Source of the DNA: Chloroflexota bacterium
GTDB taxonomy: Bacteria; Chloroflexota; Limnocylindria; QHBO01
Direction of reading: 5' to 3'
NCBI GenBank assembly: GCA_013697395.1
Contig: JACCWY010000346.1
Location: forward strand, 1-16,118
Length of the DNA: 16,118 nt
The first letter of the stretch is position 1. Each line of letters begins with the position of its first letter. Positions 1 through 8,133 of this stretch are shown here, one piece after another. The notes below the pieces were generated by a model. That model saw only the letters and a list, made by a program, of their open reading frames with translations. It did no database searches and was not told the DNA's origin. A program made the position numbers and the translations under genes.

Positions 1-420
1 ACGCAGCTCGCCGCGGCGGGGGGCGCCGTGCTCTTCCACCCGCCCGCCCCGGGCCTTGACAGCTTCCCCCAGGCGCTTGAGCAGGGCCGGTGGCTTGGTG
101 ATGTCGCGCGACGGCCGCTCCTCGATCAGCGCCAGCGCCGATCCGTCCGGCAGGTCGGTGACCAGGGCCAGGAGCCGCTCAGCCGCCGCCGTGGATCGGC
201 CGGCCGCGCGGAGCGGCTGCCGCAGCACGGCGAGGTGGGAGCCGAACATGCTCATCGTGCCGGCCTCCAGCCGGGCGCGGTCGATCGCGCCCTCGTCGGG
301 CGAGCGCTCGGGCACGATGTCGGCGCGGTCGGTCGCATCGGTCTCGCGGGCGAATTCGCGAACGGCGACGTCCAGGCCGAAGCCGTCGTCGCCGTGGACG
401 AGCAGCAACGACACGCTCAT
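1..420 (-). CDS. holA: DNA polymerase III subunit delta, 5' part (cut by window edge)
   Basis: The first 140 codons are present and the 3' end lies outside the window. Delta is the clamp-loader subunit that opens the beta sliding clamp. The N-terminus has the form of the delta family's degenerate P-loop-like strand (LLLVHGDDGFGLDVAV, residues 5-20). It is followed by a SMFGSHLAVLRQPL stretch (about 61-74), which matches the family's 'lfg.rrlvvlr' segment, and by a VTDLPDGSALALIEE strand. The ATG overlaps the stop of the preceding HD gene in an ATGA, implying translational coupling. The order comEA-comEC-(x)-holA is common in bacteria and supports the call, because sequence similarity in this family is low. 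Only the first domain is visible, so the clamp-binding and collar parts cannot be judged. Confidence 0.72.
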   Translation of the reverse strand, partial: MSVSLLLVHGDDGFGLDVAVREFARETDATDRADIVPERSPDEGAIDRARLEAGTMSMFGSHLAVLRQPLRAAGRSTAAAERLLALVTDLPDGSALALIEERPSRDITKPPALLKRLGEAVKARGGRVEEHGAPRRGELR

Positions 421-974
421 GCTCTGGCCTCCCAAGCGGCGCGCAGCCGCGCGACCAGATCGTCGACTGACATCCCGACCGCCTCGGCCACCTGTGCCTC
501 GAGGGCATGGGCCGGCCGCCGCGCGGATTCGATGTCGGCGGCGTGCTCGGGATGTCGCACCCTCATGTCGTCGAGTCGCTCGTCGACGGTCACGAACTCC
601 TGGGCCACGTGCCGGTCAGCCACGGCAACGATGACCGAGGGCCAGCCGATCGGGAATCGATCGTCGTCGAGCAGGCAGCTGATCGGGTGGGAGGCGACCG
701 GCATCGCGAGCTCGGGGTGGCCCGCCTCTTCGAGGCGCCTCGCGCCGACGATGCCGTGCTCGCCGCCCGAGCGACTGATCTCGACCTTGTCGATGTCGTG
801 GAGCAGGGCCGCCGCCTCGACCAGGGCCCCGTCGATCGGGATCCGGGCCTCGGCCACCAGCCCGGCGGCGGCAACCGCCACGCGCGCAACGCCCTCGGAG
901 TGGACGACGATCCCATCGGGCAGCCCGGCCTCGGCCAGCAGGCGGCGAGCGGCGGATCGGTCGGGGACGGCCAC
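417..974 (-). CDS. HD-domain protein (putative metal-dependent phosphohydrolase)
   Basis: A 185-residue protein with HD-superfamily metal ligands: His25 (VVHSEGVA), the His59-Asp60 pair in AALLHDIDKVE, His73 in GEHGIVGARRL, a further His96 in VASHPI and a late Asp120 in VAVADRHV. This pattern is typical of small HDIG-type hydrolases. The substrate cannot be read from sequence. It starts at GTG 974, 10 nt after an in-frame TAG (984-986), with no clear Shine-Dalgarno sequence. The stop overlaps the holA start (ATGA). The 5' two thirds (590-974) are also covered by an out-of-frame extension of the upstream comEC reading frame. The HD frame carries recognisable motifs there and the comEC extension does not, so the HD gene is the real coding sequence. 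Confidence 0.8.
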   Translation of the reverse strand: MAVPDRSAARRLLAEAGLPDGIVVHSEGVARVAVAAAGLVAEARIPIDGALVEAAALLHDIDKVEISRSGGEHGIVGARRLEEAGHPELAMPVASHPISCLLDDDRFPIGWPSVIVAVADRHVAQEFVTVDERLDDMRVRHPEHAADIESARRPAHALEAQVAEAVGMSVDDLVARLRAAWEARA

Positions 975-3448
975 GAGCCGATGCTACCCGTGGCCCGCTG
1001 CCCGTGCACCGCGCGAGGCGCGCCCCACCCGGCATCGGTCCTGACGCGGTAGGTGCGGCCATCGGTGACGACCTCGACATCCCCGTCGAGATCGGTCCGA
1101 TACACCGCGATCTCCGGACGTGCCTCCAGGGTGGCAATGGTCTCGGGAGCCGGATGGCCGTACTCGTTGCCGGTACCGGACGAGATCACCGCCGCCGTCG
1201 GGCGAATCGCGTCGAGCAGGCCCTTTGTCGTCGACGAGCTCGAGCCATGATGCCCGACCTTCAGGAGGTCCACGACCGGCAGGAGCCCGCGGCCGATGAG
1301 CGTGGCCTCGACCGGCGCTTCGGCGTCGCCCGTGAGGAGCCCGGCGAACCCGCCGTGGCGCAGGATCATCACGACCGAGCCGTTGTTGATGTCGCCCTCC
1401 GGCAGCGGCGCGGTCGCATCGGCCTCGGTGGGATAGAGGATCTCGACCGTCGTGGTCGGATCCAGCGTGAACGCGGTGCCGGCGCGGGCGATCGAGCCCG
1501 CCAGAGGCGGCTCGAACGCGGCATCCGAGAGAAGGCGGTGATGCGCCGTGTTCTCGAAGGCAATCCCGGCGTGGAGGAGGGCGCCGACGTCGAAGCGATC
1601 GAGCGCCTCCACCAGGCCGGCGACATGATCCTGGTGCGGGTGGCTCAGCACCATGACGTCGATCCGCCGAGCGTGGAACGGCAGGTTGGCGCCGAGCCGG
1701 CGCAGCATGAGCTCCGGGTCCGGGCCGCCGTCGACGAGCATGGTCGCCCCGGTCGGCGCCTCGACCAGGATCGCGTCGCCCTGGCCGATGTCGAGCACCG
1801 TGACGTGCAGCCGGCCGTCCGGCCGCGATGCGAGGGAAATGACCAGGAGAACGAGAACGAGTGCGGTGCCGATTGGCAGCGGTCGCAGGACACCCCGCAC
1901 GAACGAGCCGAGTGCCGGCCCTGTCCGGGTTTCGGCAGCATCCGCATCGTCGCCCGAGCGGAACGCCCACGCGGCGAGGCCCAGAATGGGCAGCCATGCC
2001 ACGGCCAGCGGCGCCGGAATCGACGCGTCGACGGCCGCGTAGGGCAGCGAGGCCACGGCGCTGCCGAGGGTCACGATCACGCGCAGCACCAGCCAGGCTG
2101 AGCCTCCCGCAAACCAGGCGAGCGCGTCTCCGATGACCGGCAGCGGCGCCGCGAGCAGGCCCGCCATCGAGGCCACCGCGCTGAACAGCATGGCCAGCGG
2201 CACGAAGGGCACGACGAGGACGTTGGCGATCGGCGCGACGAGCGACAGGCGCTCGAAGTTGACGAGGATCACCGGCAGGGTCGTGAGCTGGGCAGCGAGC
2301 GTCAGGGCCACCGGCTCGCGGATCCAGGCGGGCCAGCCCCGCAGACGCCGCTCGACCGGCGCGCCGAACCAGATCAGCCCGGCCGTCGCGAGGAGCGAGA
2401 GCTGGAACCCGACGTCCCAGAGCACCGGGGGCGCGATCAGGAGCATGAGCAGCGCCGCCAGCTCCAGGGCCGATGCGGCGTGCGCTCGCGAGCCTCCCAG
2501 CCGGGCCACGAGCATGCAGCCGGCCATGAGCGCCGCCCGGATGACCGAAGGGCTGGCCCCCGTGAGGAGGACGTAGCCACCGATCGTTGCCGCCGCTACC
2601 GTTGCGCTGGTCCACCGGCCACCCGGCCGCCGTTCGAGCGGCCGTGCCAGCGCCGCGACAAGCGCCGCGACGATCGCGAGGTTCCAGCCAGAGATCGCCA
2701 CGACGTGGGTCAGGCCGGCCGTCGCGAAGGCGTCGTTGATCTCCGGTGCGATCGATGCGCGCACGCCGAGCAGGATTCCGGCGCCGAGCGCAGCCTCCGG
2801 CTCGGGCACGATCCCGTTGAGCCCGTCCAGCAGCGCCCCCCGCAGGCCGGCCAGGACCGCGCCGACGCCCGACGCCCTCGCCACGATCTCCGCGGACCGC
2901 GGACGACCGATGGCGCCCACGCCCTGCCTCGCCAGGTACGCTCGGTATTCGAAGCCGTCGAAGTCCTCGGGCAGCTCCAGCTCGGTGCGAACGCGCACGC
3001 GATCGCCGCTCCCGACGTCGATGCCGCGCGGCATCCAGGCCAGCAGCCGATCGCCGAGCGCCACCGGTTGCCCGTCGACGGCCACCAGGTCTCCCAGCAC
3101 CAGCTGAATCCGATCGGCGCGCGGCCGGGGATCGTCCATGACCGTGCCGACGAGTTCGTGCTCCGCGCCATCCACCAGAGCGGCGACCGACGGGTGCTCG
3201 GTCGGTCGTGAAGGATCGGTCGCTTGCTGGCGCCACGCTCCGGTCGCACCGCCGGCCAGCAGGACCGCGATGAGCGCGAGCACGCCGCCCGCTCGGGAGC
3301 CGGGGGAGAGGATCACCCCGAGCGTGCCGCCGATCGCGGCGCCGCCGAGAAGCACCCCGACCGGCGGCACGAGCCCGAGATCGGCTCCGAGGATGCCTCC
3401 GGCGATTCCGAGCAGGGCGGCCGGAAGCGCAAACCGTCCGATCCCCAC
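590..3448 (-). CDS. comEC: ComEC/Rec2 DNA-uptake channel with out-of-frame C-terminal extension
   Basis: Inner-membrane protein that passes single-stranded DNA into the cytoplasm during natural transformation. Three regions are visible. An N-terminal hydrophobic and DUF4131-like part covers residues 1-190. A polytopic Competence domain follows at about 210-490, with the hallmark HVVAISGWN at 248-256. A metallo-beta-lactamase-like domain lies at about 548-800, with LDIGQGDA (552-559), SHPHQDH (602-608), LLTGDAE (704-710), KVGHHGSSSS (730-739) and NEYGHPAP (761-768). It starts at GTG, 3 nt after the comEA stop. Family similarity ends near residue 803 (about position 1040). The remaining residues to the stop at 590 are rich in Arg, Ser, Pro and Thr and overlie the HD gene in another frame. 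Either the natural stop was lost, or one base is wrong; a shift into the HD frame would end the protein at TAG 984-986. Confidence 0.93.
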   Translation of the reverse strand: MGIGRFALPAALLGIAGGILGADLGLVPPVGVLLGGAAIGGTLGVILSPGSRAGGVLALIAVLLAGGATGAWRQQATDPSRPTEHPSVAALVDGAEHELVGTVMDDPRPRADRIQLVLGDLVAVDGQPVALGDRLLAWMPRGIDVGSGDRVRVRTELELPEDFDGFEYRAYLARQGVGAIGRPRSAEIVARASGVGAVLAGLRGALLDGLNGIVPEPEAALGAGILLGVRASIAPEINDAFATAGLTHVVAISGWNLAIVAALVAALARPLERRPGGRWTSATVAAATIGGYVLLTGASPSVIRAALMAGCMLVARLGGSRAHAASALELAALLMLLIAPPVLWDVGFQLSLLATAGLIWFGAPVERRLRGWPAWIREPVALTLAAQLTTLPVILVNFERLSLVAPIANVLVVPFVPLAMLFSAVASMAGLLAAPLPVIGDALAWFAGGSAWLVLRVIVTLGSAVASLPYAAVDASIPAPLAVAWLPILGLAAWAFRSGDDADAAETRTGPALGSFVRGVLRPLPIGTALVLVLLVISLASRPDGRLHVTVLDIGQGDAILVEAPTGATMLVDGGPDPELMLRRLGANLPFHARRIDVMVLSHPHQDHVAGLVEALDRFDVGALLHAGIAFENTAHHRLLSDAAFEPPLAGSIARAGTAFTLDPTTTVEILYPTEADATAPLPEGDINNGSVVMILRHGGFAGLLTGDAEAPVEATLIGRGLLPVVDLLKVGHHGSSSSTTKGLLDAIRPTAAVISSGTGNEYGHPAPETIATLEARPEIAVYRTDLDGDVEVVTDGRTYRVRTDAGWGAPRAVHGQRATGSIGSWPSPTDPPLAACWPRPGCPMGSSSTPRALRAWRLPPPGWWPRPGSRSTGPWSRRRPCSTTSTRSRSVARAASTASSARGASKRRATPSSRCRSPPTRSAACSTTIDSRSAGPRSSLPWLTGTWPRSS

Positions 3449-3451
3449 GCC

Positions 3452-4108
3452 TCACCCGGCAGTGGCGAGCGCCTGGATGTCCTCCAGCTGTCCGCGGTTG
3501 ATGACGCCCCGCTCCACGGCATCCTCGAGCGATGCGAATGGCTGCTCCTGCCGCGCGGCCACGATCTTCTGCACCGTCACCGGACCGATGCCGGGCAGCG
3601 CCTCGAGCTCCTCCGGGGTAGCCGTGTTCAGGTTCACCAGGCCGCCGCCCCCGCCCGTCACGGGCGCCGCCGGCGATGCCGGCTGTCCGGGCACGACCAC
3701 CGCCGCCTCGCCGATGCGCGGCACCCGAATCTGCTCCCCATCGGCCAGCGCCTGCGCGAGGTTGATGGCCGACGCCGCCGCGGCGAGGTCGGCATCGGTG
3801 GCGTACCCGCCCGCAGCGGCGATCGCGTCCGCCACCCGCGATCCGGCGGGCAGCTCTCGGATCCCGGGCTCGGCGACCCCGCCCTGCACGTCGACGACGA
3901 GCGCCGTCGGCATCGTCGCGGAGGCGGCGGGTGAGCTCACCGGCGTCGCCAGGGCGAGGCCGTCCGGGGCCGTCGTGAGCGGATCATCGGCCGTGTCGCC
4001 GCCGACCGGCGCGAGGAGCACCCACGCCGCGGCGAGGGCCAGGATGACTGCGCCGCCACCGGCGGCAACCATGATCCGGTCGGATCGAGACACGTCGAGC
4101 CTCCGCAT
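3452..4108 (-). CDS. comEA: ComEA-like DNA receptor (SLBB + helix-hairpin-helix)
   Basis: A 218-residue membrane-anchored DNA-binding protein that presents double-stranded DNA to ComEC. Residues 1-11 are basic and 13-33 form one transmembrane segment. A low-complexity linker follows, then an SLBB-like domain (VVDVQGGVAEPGIREL to EQIRVPRIG, about 70-132), a Gly/Pro/Ala linker and the tandem helix-hairpin-helix domain (LVNLNTATPEELEALPGIG, 157-175, then VTVQKIVAARQ). I chose ATG 4108 because the frame's upstream GTG at 4177 only adds 23 residues with no family character. Neither start has a clear Shine-Dalgarno sequence. The gene begins 131 bp after leuS on the same strand, so it may have its own promoter or be read through from leuS. 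Confidence 0.9.
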   Translation of the reverse strand: MRRLDVSRSDRIMVAAGGGAVILALAAAWVLLAPVGGDTADDPLTTAPDGLALATPVSSPAASATMPTALVVDVQGGVAEPGIRELPAGSRVADAIAAAGGYATDADLAAAASAINLAQALADGEQIRVPRIGEAAVVVPGQPASPAAPVTGGGGGLVNLNTATPEELEALPGIGPVTVQKIVAARQEQPFASLEDAVERGVINRGQLEDIQALATAG

Positions 4109-4239
4109 GGGAGGCGAATCAGCCGGGGAGCAGACTGCGTCCGAGGCCCGGCGCCCGGGCACTCGACGCCGGGCCACGGAAGCAGGACCGCAGGCTACCG
4201 CGTCGGGCCTTACCGGCGGGTTACTGCGGCCTTATCGCG

Positions 4240-6741
4240 TCAGTCTCGCGGCGTCACGACGTTGACGAGCCGTCCCGGGATCTGGATGACGCGGTGCGGC
4301 GTGCTGCCACGCAGGTAGCGTTGGACATGGACGGAGGCCAGAGCCATGCGCTCGATCTCCTCGGCGGGCGTGTCGGGCGTCACGACCAGGCGGTCCCGCA
4401 GCTTGCCGTCGACCTGCACGGGCAGCTCGATCGTATCGGCAGCGGCCAGCGCCGGATCCGCGACTGGCCAGGCCTGCTGGTGCACCGAGTACGTATGCCC
4501 TCGCCGCTCCCACAGCTCCTCCGCGACGTGTGGCGTCAGCGGCGCCAGCAGCAGCAGCAGCGTCTCGACTGCGCCGGCATACGCCTCGCCGCCGGCCAGC
4601 CCGGCCTCACGCGCGCGAATGGTCGCGTTCGTGAGCTCCATCAGCTTGGCAGTGGCCGTGTTGAAGTGGAAGTCCTCGTAGTCCTCGGTGACCGCAGCGA
4701 TCGTCGTGTGCGTCACTCTCCGCAGCGCTCGCTCGAGCTCCTCGCCCTCGGCACCGATGGATGCGACCGCGCCGTTCGACGGCAGCGCAGCGCCCCACAC
4801 CCTGCCCAGCCAGCGGTAGATGCCCTCCATGCCCGACGGGTTCCACGGACCCCCCTGGTCCCACGGGCCGATGAACATCAGGAACGCGCGCACCGTGTCC
4901 GACCCGTAGCGGGCGACGAGCTCGTCGGGCGCCTGGACATTCCCGCGCGACTTGCTCATGCGGTTGTGATCGGCGCCAAGGATCTGGCCCTGGTTGCGCA
5001 GCTTCAGCGTGGGCTCGTCGAACGACAGGTGCCCCAGGTCGCGCAGCGCCTTGATGAAGAAGCGGAAGTAGAGCAGGTGCATGACGCCGTGCTCCGCGCC
5101 GCCGGTGTACAGGTCGATCGGCATCCACGCCGCCAGCTGCTCCGGCTCCCACGCGCGCTCCGCGTCGTGCGGCGAGCAGTAGCGCAGGAAATACCAGCTC
5201 GAGTCGATGAACGTGTCGAGCGTATCGGTCTCGCGCCGGGCCGGGCCGCCGCACTGCGGGCAGGTGGTCGCCAGCCACTCCGCGTGCGACTGGAGCGGCG
5301 AGACGCCGGTCTTCGCGAAGTCGACGTCCTCGGGCAGGACGACTGGCAGCTGGTCATCCGGCACCAGGACGGCGCCGTGCTCGTCGCAGTACACGATCGG
5401 GATCGGCGCGCCCCAGTAGCGCTGGCGGCTGACCAGCCAGTCGCGCTGCCGGTACGTCACGGCCGCACGACCCAGCCCCGACGACTCCAGCTGCTTCGTG
5501 ATGGCGGTGATCGCCTCGGCCGCCGGCATGCCGGTGAACTCGCCGGACTCGACCAGCACTTCGTCCTCGGTGTGCGCCACGAACGCCTCGCCCGCTGGCA
5601 GCTCGCCGGAGTCGGGGGCGACGACGTACCGGATGGGCAGGTCGAACTTCCTGGCGAACTCGAAGTCGCGCTCGTCGTGGGCGGGCACGGCCATGATCGC
5701 GCCGGTGCCGTAGCCGGGCAGCACGTAGTCGGCGATCCAGATCGGGATCCGCTCGTTCGTCATCGGGTTGATGGCGTATGCGCCGATGAAGGCGCCGGTC
5801 TTCTCGCGCTCGGTGTTCATGCGCTCGATCTCGGTCTCGCGCCGGGCGTTGGCGACGTACGCGTCGACATCGGTCCTGCGGTCCTCGGTCGTGAGGGTCG
5901 CGACGAGCGGGTGCTCGGGCGCAAGGACCATGAAGGTGGCGCCGAAGACGGTGTCCGGGCGAGTGGTGAAGACCCGGATCGGCTCCACGTCATCGGCCTC
6001 GACCGGGAAGTCGATCTCGGCGCCCTGCGAGCGGCCGATCCAGTTCGTCTGCATCAGCCTGATCGGGTCGGGGTAGTCGATCGCACTGAAGTCGAGCAGC
6101 TCGTCGCTGTAGTTCGTGATCCGGAACCACCACTGCTCCAGGTCGCGCTTCTCCACGGGCGTGCCGCAGCGCCAGCAGCGCCGCTCCGGGCCCACGACCT
6201 GCTCGCGCGCCAGGACGACCTGGTCCTTCGGGCACCAGTCGACCGGCGCCTTGGCCCGGTAGGCCAGCCCTGCACGGAAGAACTCGCTGAAGATCCATTG
6301 CGTCCATCGGTAGTAGGCGGGGTCGCTCGTGACGACCTCGCGCGACCAGTCGAATCCGGCGCCCATCGACCTGAACTGCGAGCGCATGCGCTCGATGTTC
6401 GCTTCCGTCCACCTCGCCGGGTGGATGTTGCGGTCGATGGCCGCGTTCTCGGCCGGCAGCCCGAAGCTGTCGAAGCCCATTGGGAACATGACGTTCTCGC
6501 CGCGCATGCGGTGGAGCCTGGCCACGATGTCCGGCCCGGTGGCGGCGTACCAGTGCCCGATGTGCAGGTCGCCCGACGGGTAGGGATACATCGTCAGGAC
6601 GTATTTCTTCGGGCGCGGGTCGTCGTCCCGAGCGGTGTTCAGGCCGTCGGCCTCCCATCGCTCGCGCCACTTCGCCTCGTAGGAGGCGGGGTCGAAGCGC
6701 TCGCGACGTCGCGCCGCCGGCTTTGGGGTCTGGGTCGTCAT
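4240..6741 (-). CDS. leuS: Leucine--tRNA ligase
   Basis: Class I aminoacyl-tRNA synthetase that charges tRNA-Leu, 833 residues, a normal bacterial length. The HIGH motif is at 60-63 in YPYPSGDLHIGHWY. Cysteine pairs of zinc-ribbon type are C189/C192 (CWRCG) and C494/C497 (CPQCGG). The editing (CP1) domain includes TTRPDTVFGAT (259-269) and GYGTGAIMAVPAHDERD (343-359), the site that hydrolyses mischarged tRNA. The LeuRS-specific TLDTFIDSSWYFLRY is at 507-521. The KMSKS loop reads RMSKS (594-598). The ATG is 8 nt downstream of a perfect AGGAGG and overlaps the methyltransferase stop (ATGA). It is the third gene behind a T-box whose specifier is a leucine codon, so expression is expected to rise when uncharged tRNA-Leu accumulates. 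Confidence 0.98.
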   Translation of the reverse strand: MTTQTPKPAARRRERFDPASYEAKWRERWEADGLNTARDDDPRPKKYVLTMYPYPSGDLHIGHWYAATGPDIVARLHRMRGENVMFPMGFDSFGLPAENAAIDRNIHPARWTEANIERMRSQFRSMGAGFDWSREVVTSDPAYYRWTQWIFSEFFRAGLAYRAKAPVDWCPKDQVVLAREQVVGPERRCWRCGTPVEKRDLEQWWFRITNYSDELLDFSAIDYPDPIRLMQTNWIGRSQGAEIDFPVEADDVEPIRVFTTRPDTVFGATFMVLAPEHPLVATLTTEDRRTDVDAYVANARRETEIERMNTEREKTGAFIGAYAINPMTNERIPIWIADYVLPGYGTGAIMAVPAHDERDFEFARKFDLPIRYVVAPDSGELPAGEAFVAHTEDEVLVESGEFTGMPAAEAITAITKQLESSGLGRAAVTYRQRDWLVSRQRYWGAPIPIVYCDEHGAVLVPDDQLPVVLPEDVDFAKTGVSPLQSHAEWLATTCPQCGGPARRETDTLDTFIDSSWYFLRYCSPHDAERAWEPEQLAAWMPIDLYTGGAEHGVMHLLYFRFFIKALRDLGHLSFDEPTLKLRNQGQILGADHNRMSKSRGNVQAPDELVARYGSDTVRAFLMFIGPWDQGGPWNPSGMEGIYRWLGRVWGAALPSNGAVASIGAEGEELERALRRVTHTTIAAVTEDYEDFHFNTATAKLMELTNATIRAREAGLAGGEAYAGAVETLLLLLAPLTPHVAEELWERRGHTYSVHQQAWPVADPALAAADTIELPVQVDGKLRDRLVVTPDTPAEEIERMALASVHVQRYLRGSTPHRVIQIPGRLVNVVTPRD

Positions 6742-7529
6742 CGGTCCTTCCTCCTGGCGATCTCGCAGTCGACGACGTAGGGAATCTCGAGCGCCCCGGT
6801 CTCCACCGCATGGCGCGTCGCCAGCTCCCCGAGATCGGCGCGGAACGCCGTCAGCCGTTCCGGCGCCAGCGCCCGCACGTACGAGGCGGTGAACGCCAGG
6901 CCGATGAACTCCTCCGGGCTCATGGACACGCTGTGCCTGACCTGGAGGAACGTTGCCGCCTCGAACGCGCCGCTCTGCCGGAGCCAGACGCGCGTATCGG
7001 GATGTCGGCCGGGACCACGCGTCGAGGCGTCCGTGCCGTGGTCGTCGAGCAGGTCCAGGTAGGCACGCATGAACGACGAGGCGTTCGCGTCGCGAATGTT
7101 CCAGAACAGCGCGATCCCTCCGCCTGGACGCACGATCCGTCCCATCTCGCTCAACGCCCGCGCATGATCGAACCAGTGGAAGGCCTGTGCTGCCGTAGCC
7201 AGGTCGACAGACGCCGACACGAGGCCGGTCGCCTCAGCGCTGGCCTGCACGGTCGTTATTGCCAGGCGGGCCTCAGCGGACCGCGCCCTCAGGACGTCGA
7301 GCATCGGCTCGCCGGGTTCGACCGCCATGACCTGCCAACCGCGCGCGGCCATGGCAATGCTGGCGAGCCCCGTCCCCGCGCCCAGGTCTGCGACCACGGG
7401 TCGGTCGGGCAGCGCCAGCCGGGTCGCAATCACGCCGAACAGGGCATCCGGATAGCCCGGCCGATAGCGGTCATAGTCATCGGCCCAGGCGTCGAACGCC
7501 CGCCCTCGGTCGGCGGCCACCGCGTTCAT
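6738..7529 (-). CDS. Class I SAM-dependent methyltransferase (Methyltransf_11-like)
   Basis: A 263-residue Rossmann-fold methyltransferase. Motif I is VADLGAGTGLAS (46-57). The acidic residue ending strand 2 is Glu71 in VMAVEPGEPML. A motif II-like FHWFDHARALSEMGRIVRPGG covers the strand 4 to motif III region. The AFDAWADDYDRYRPGYP opening (11-27) is typical of the small-molecule methyltransferases found in many high-GC bacteria. The substrate is unknown. Its ATG overlaps the upstream GNAT stop and its TGA overlaps the leuS start, both as ATGA, so the three genes are translationally linked. The start has a GAGG-type Shine-Dalgarno 7 nt upstream. The frame is open back through the tRNA gene, but that part is not this protein. 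Confidence 0.88.
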   Translation of the reverse strand: MNAVAADRGRAFDAWADDYDRYRPGYPDALFGVIATRLALPDRPVVADLGAGTGLASIAMAARGWQVMAVEPGEPMLDVLRARSAEARLAITTVQASAEATGLVSASVDLATAAQAFHWFDHARALSEMGRIVRPGGGIALFWNIRDANASSFMRAYLDLLDDHGTDASTRGPGRHPDTRVWLRQSGAFEAATFLQVRHSVSMSPEEFIGLAFTASYVRALAPERLTAFRADLGELATRHAVETGALEIPYVVDCEIARRKDR

Positions 7530-8101
7530 TCGCCTTCCTCGGTCGCGAACCAGGCCATGAGCAGCTCGTCGCGGTACTCGTCGTTGGATCGGTACTGCTG
7601 GCGGCGCGTCCCCTCGCGCACGAATCCGCGGCGCTCGTAGACGGCGATCGCCCGCTCGTTGTCGGGGAAGACCCCGAGCGACAGCTTGCGCATCCCGCGC
7701 TCGCGCACCCAGGCCTGCGCGCCGGCGACCAGCTCGGTGCCGATCCCCACGTCGCGCCAGTCGGCCGCGATGCAGATGGAGAGCACGCCGATGTGCTCGG
7801 TCGCGCGCCCGCGATCGACGCTGACAAGCACGTTGCCGACCACGTCGCCGTCCGCCTCGGCCACCAGCACCAGGGACTCCTCGGCGCGGATCAGCTCGCC
7901 GATCCAGAACGCCTCCGACGGCTCGCTGACTGCGCCCGGGGTGGTGATCAGCCAGCGACCCTCGGTGCGGACATCGGCGAACAGGCGGGCCAGCGCGCGC
8001 CCGTCGGTCGGCCGTCCGGGCCGCAGCGTCCAGCGGCGGCCATCGTTGGCCGTCTTCGCCTGGCTGCCTCGCGTCTTGATCATCACGCAATCTCCGGACA
8101 A
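7526..8101 (-). CDS. GNAT family N-acetyltransferase
   Basis: A 191-residue acetyl-CoA-dependent acetyltransferase. The acetyl-CoA pyrophosphate loop is RDVGIGTEL (116-124), after the strand GVLSICIAADW. The C-terminal NERAIAVYERRGF (148-160) is the standard motif B. The order resembles RimJ/RimL or SpeG-like acetyltransferases, and the substrate is not predictable. Two starts are possible. TTG 8101 lies 7 nt after GGAGGGG, the Shine-Dalgarno sequence buried in the T-box hairpin, which is why I prefer it. ATG 8083 lies 8 nt after GGAG and gives 185 residues. It is the first gene of the T-box operon, and its TGA overlaps the methyltransferase ATG. Confidence 0.88.
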   Translation of the reverse strand: MSGDCVMIKTRGSQAKTANDGRRWTLRPGRPTDGRALARLFADVRTEGRWLITTPGAVSEPSEAFWIGELIRAEESLVLVAEADGDVVGNVLVSVDRGRATEHIGVLSICIAADWRDVGIGTELVAGAQAWVRERGMRKLSLGVFPDNERAIAVYERRGFVREGTRRQQYRSNDEYRDELLMAWFATEEGE

Positions 8102-8108
8102 CGACGAA

Positions 8109-8133
8109 CCCCTCCGTCGTCAGGACGAAGGGG
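8109..8133 (-). promoter_or_regulatory. T-box sequestrator hairpin masking the Shine-Dalgarno sequence
   Basis: CCCCTTCGTC (8133-8124) pairs with GACGGAGGGG (8118-8109) in a continuous 10-bp stem with one wobble pair and loop CTGAC. The 3' arm contains GGAGGGG, a strong Shine-Dalgarno sequence 7 nt before the TTG at 8101. No run of U follows the stem (it continues TTCGTCG). This favours translational control, as in actinobacterial ileS T-boxes, over intrinsic termination. A termination role cannot be excluded by eye. Confidence 0.7.

Noticed and set aside
28..1052. Long plus-strand open frames opposite holA, the HD gene and comEC
   Set aside because: Arg/Ala/Gly-rich, motif-free translations antisense to genes with clear family motifs; typical of GC-rich DNA.
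594..4177. GTG 4177 as the comEA start
   Set aside because: It adds 23 residues unlike any ComEA N-terminus; ATG 4108 gives a short basic tail before the membrane segment.
4963..4998. RMSKS in place of KMSKS in LeuRS as a sign of inactivity
   Set aside because: Lys to Arg at the first position is a tolerated variant, and all other catalytic and editing motifs are intact.
4294..6780. An 828-codon plus-strand open frame
   Set aside because: Exactly antisense to leuS, with no domain signal and no ribosome-binding site.
8109..8133. Classic intrinsic terminator of the T-box
   Set aside because: The stem is good but no U-tract follows, while its 3' arm is a well-placed Shine-Dalgarno sequence; kept as a sequestrator instead.
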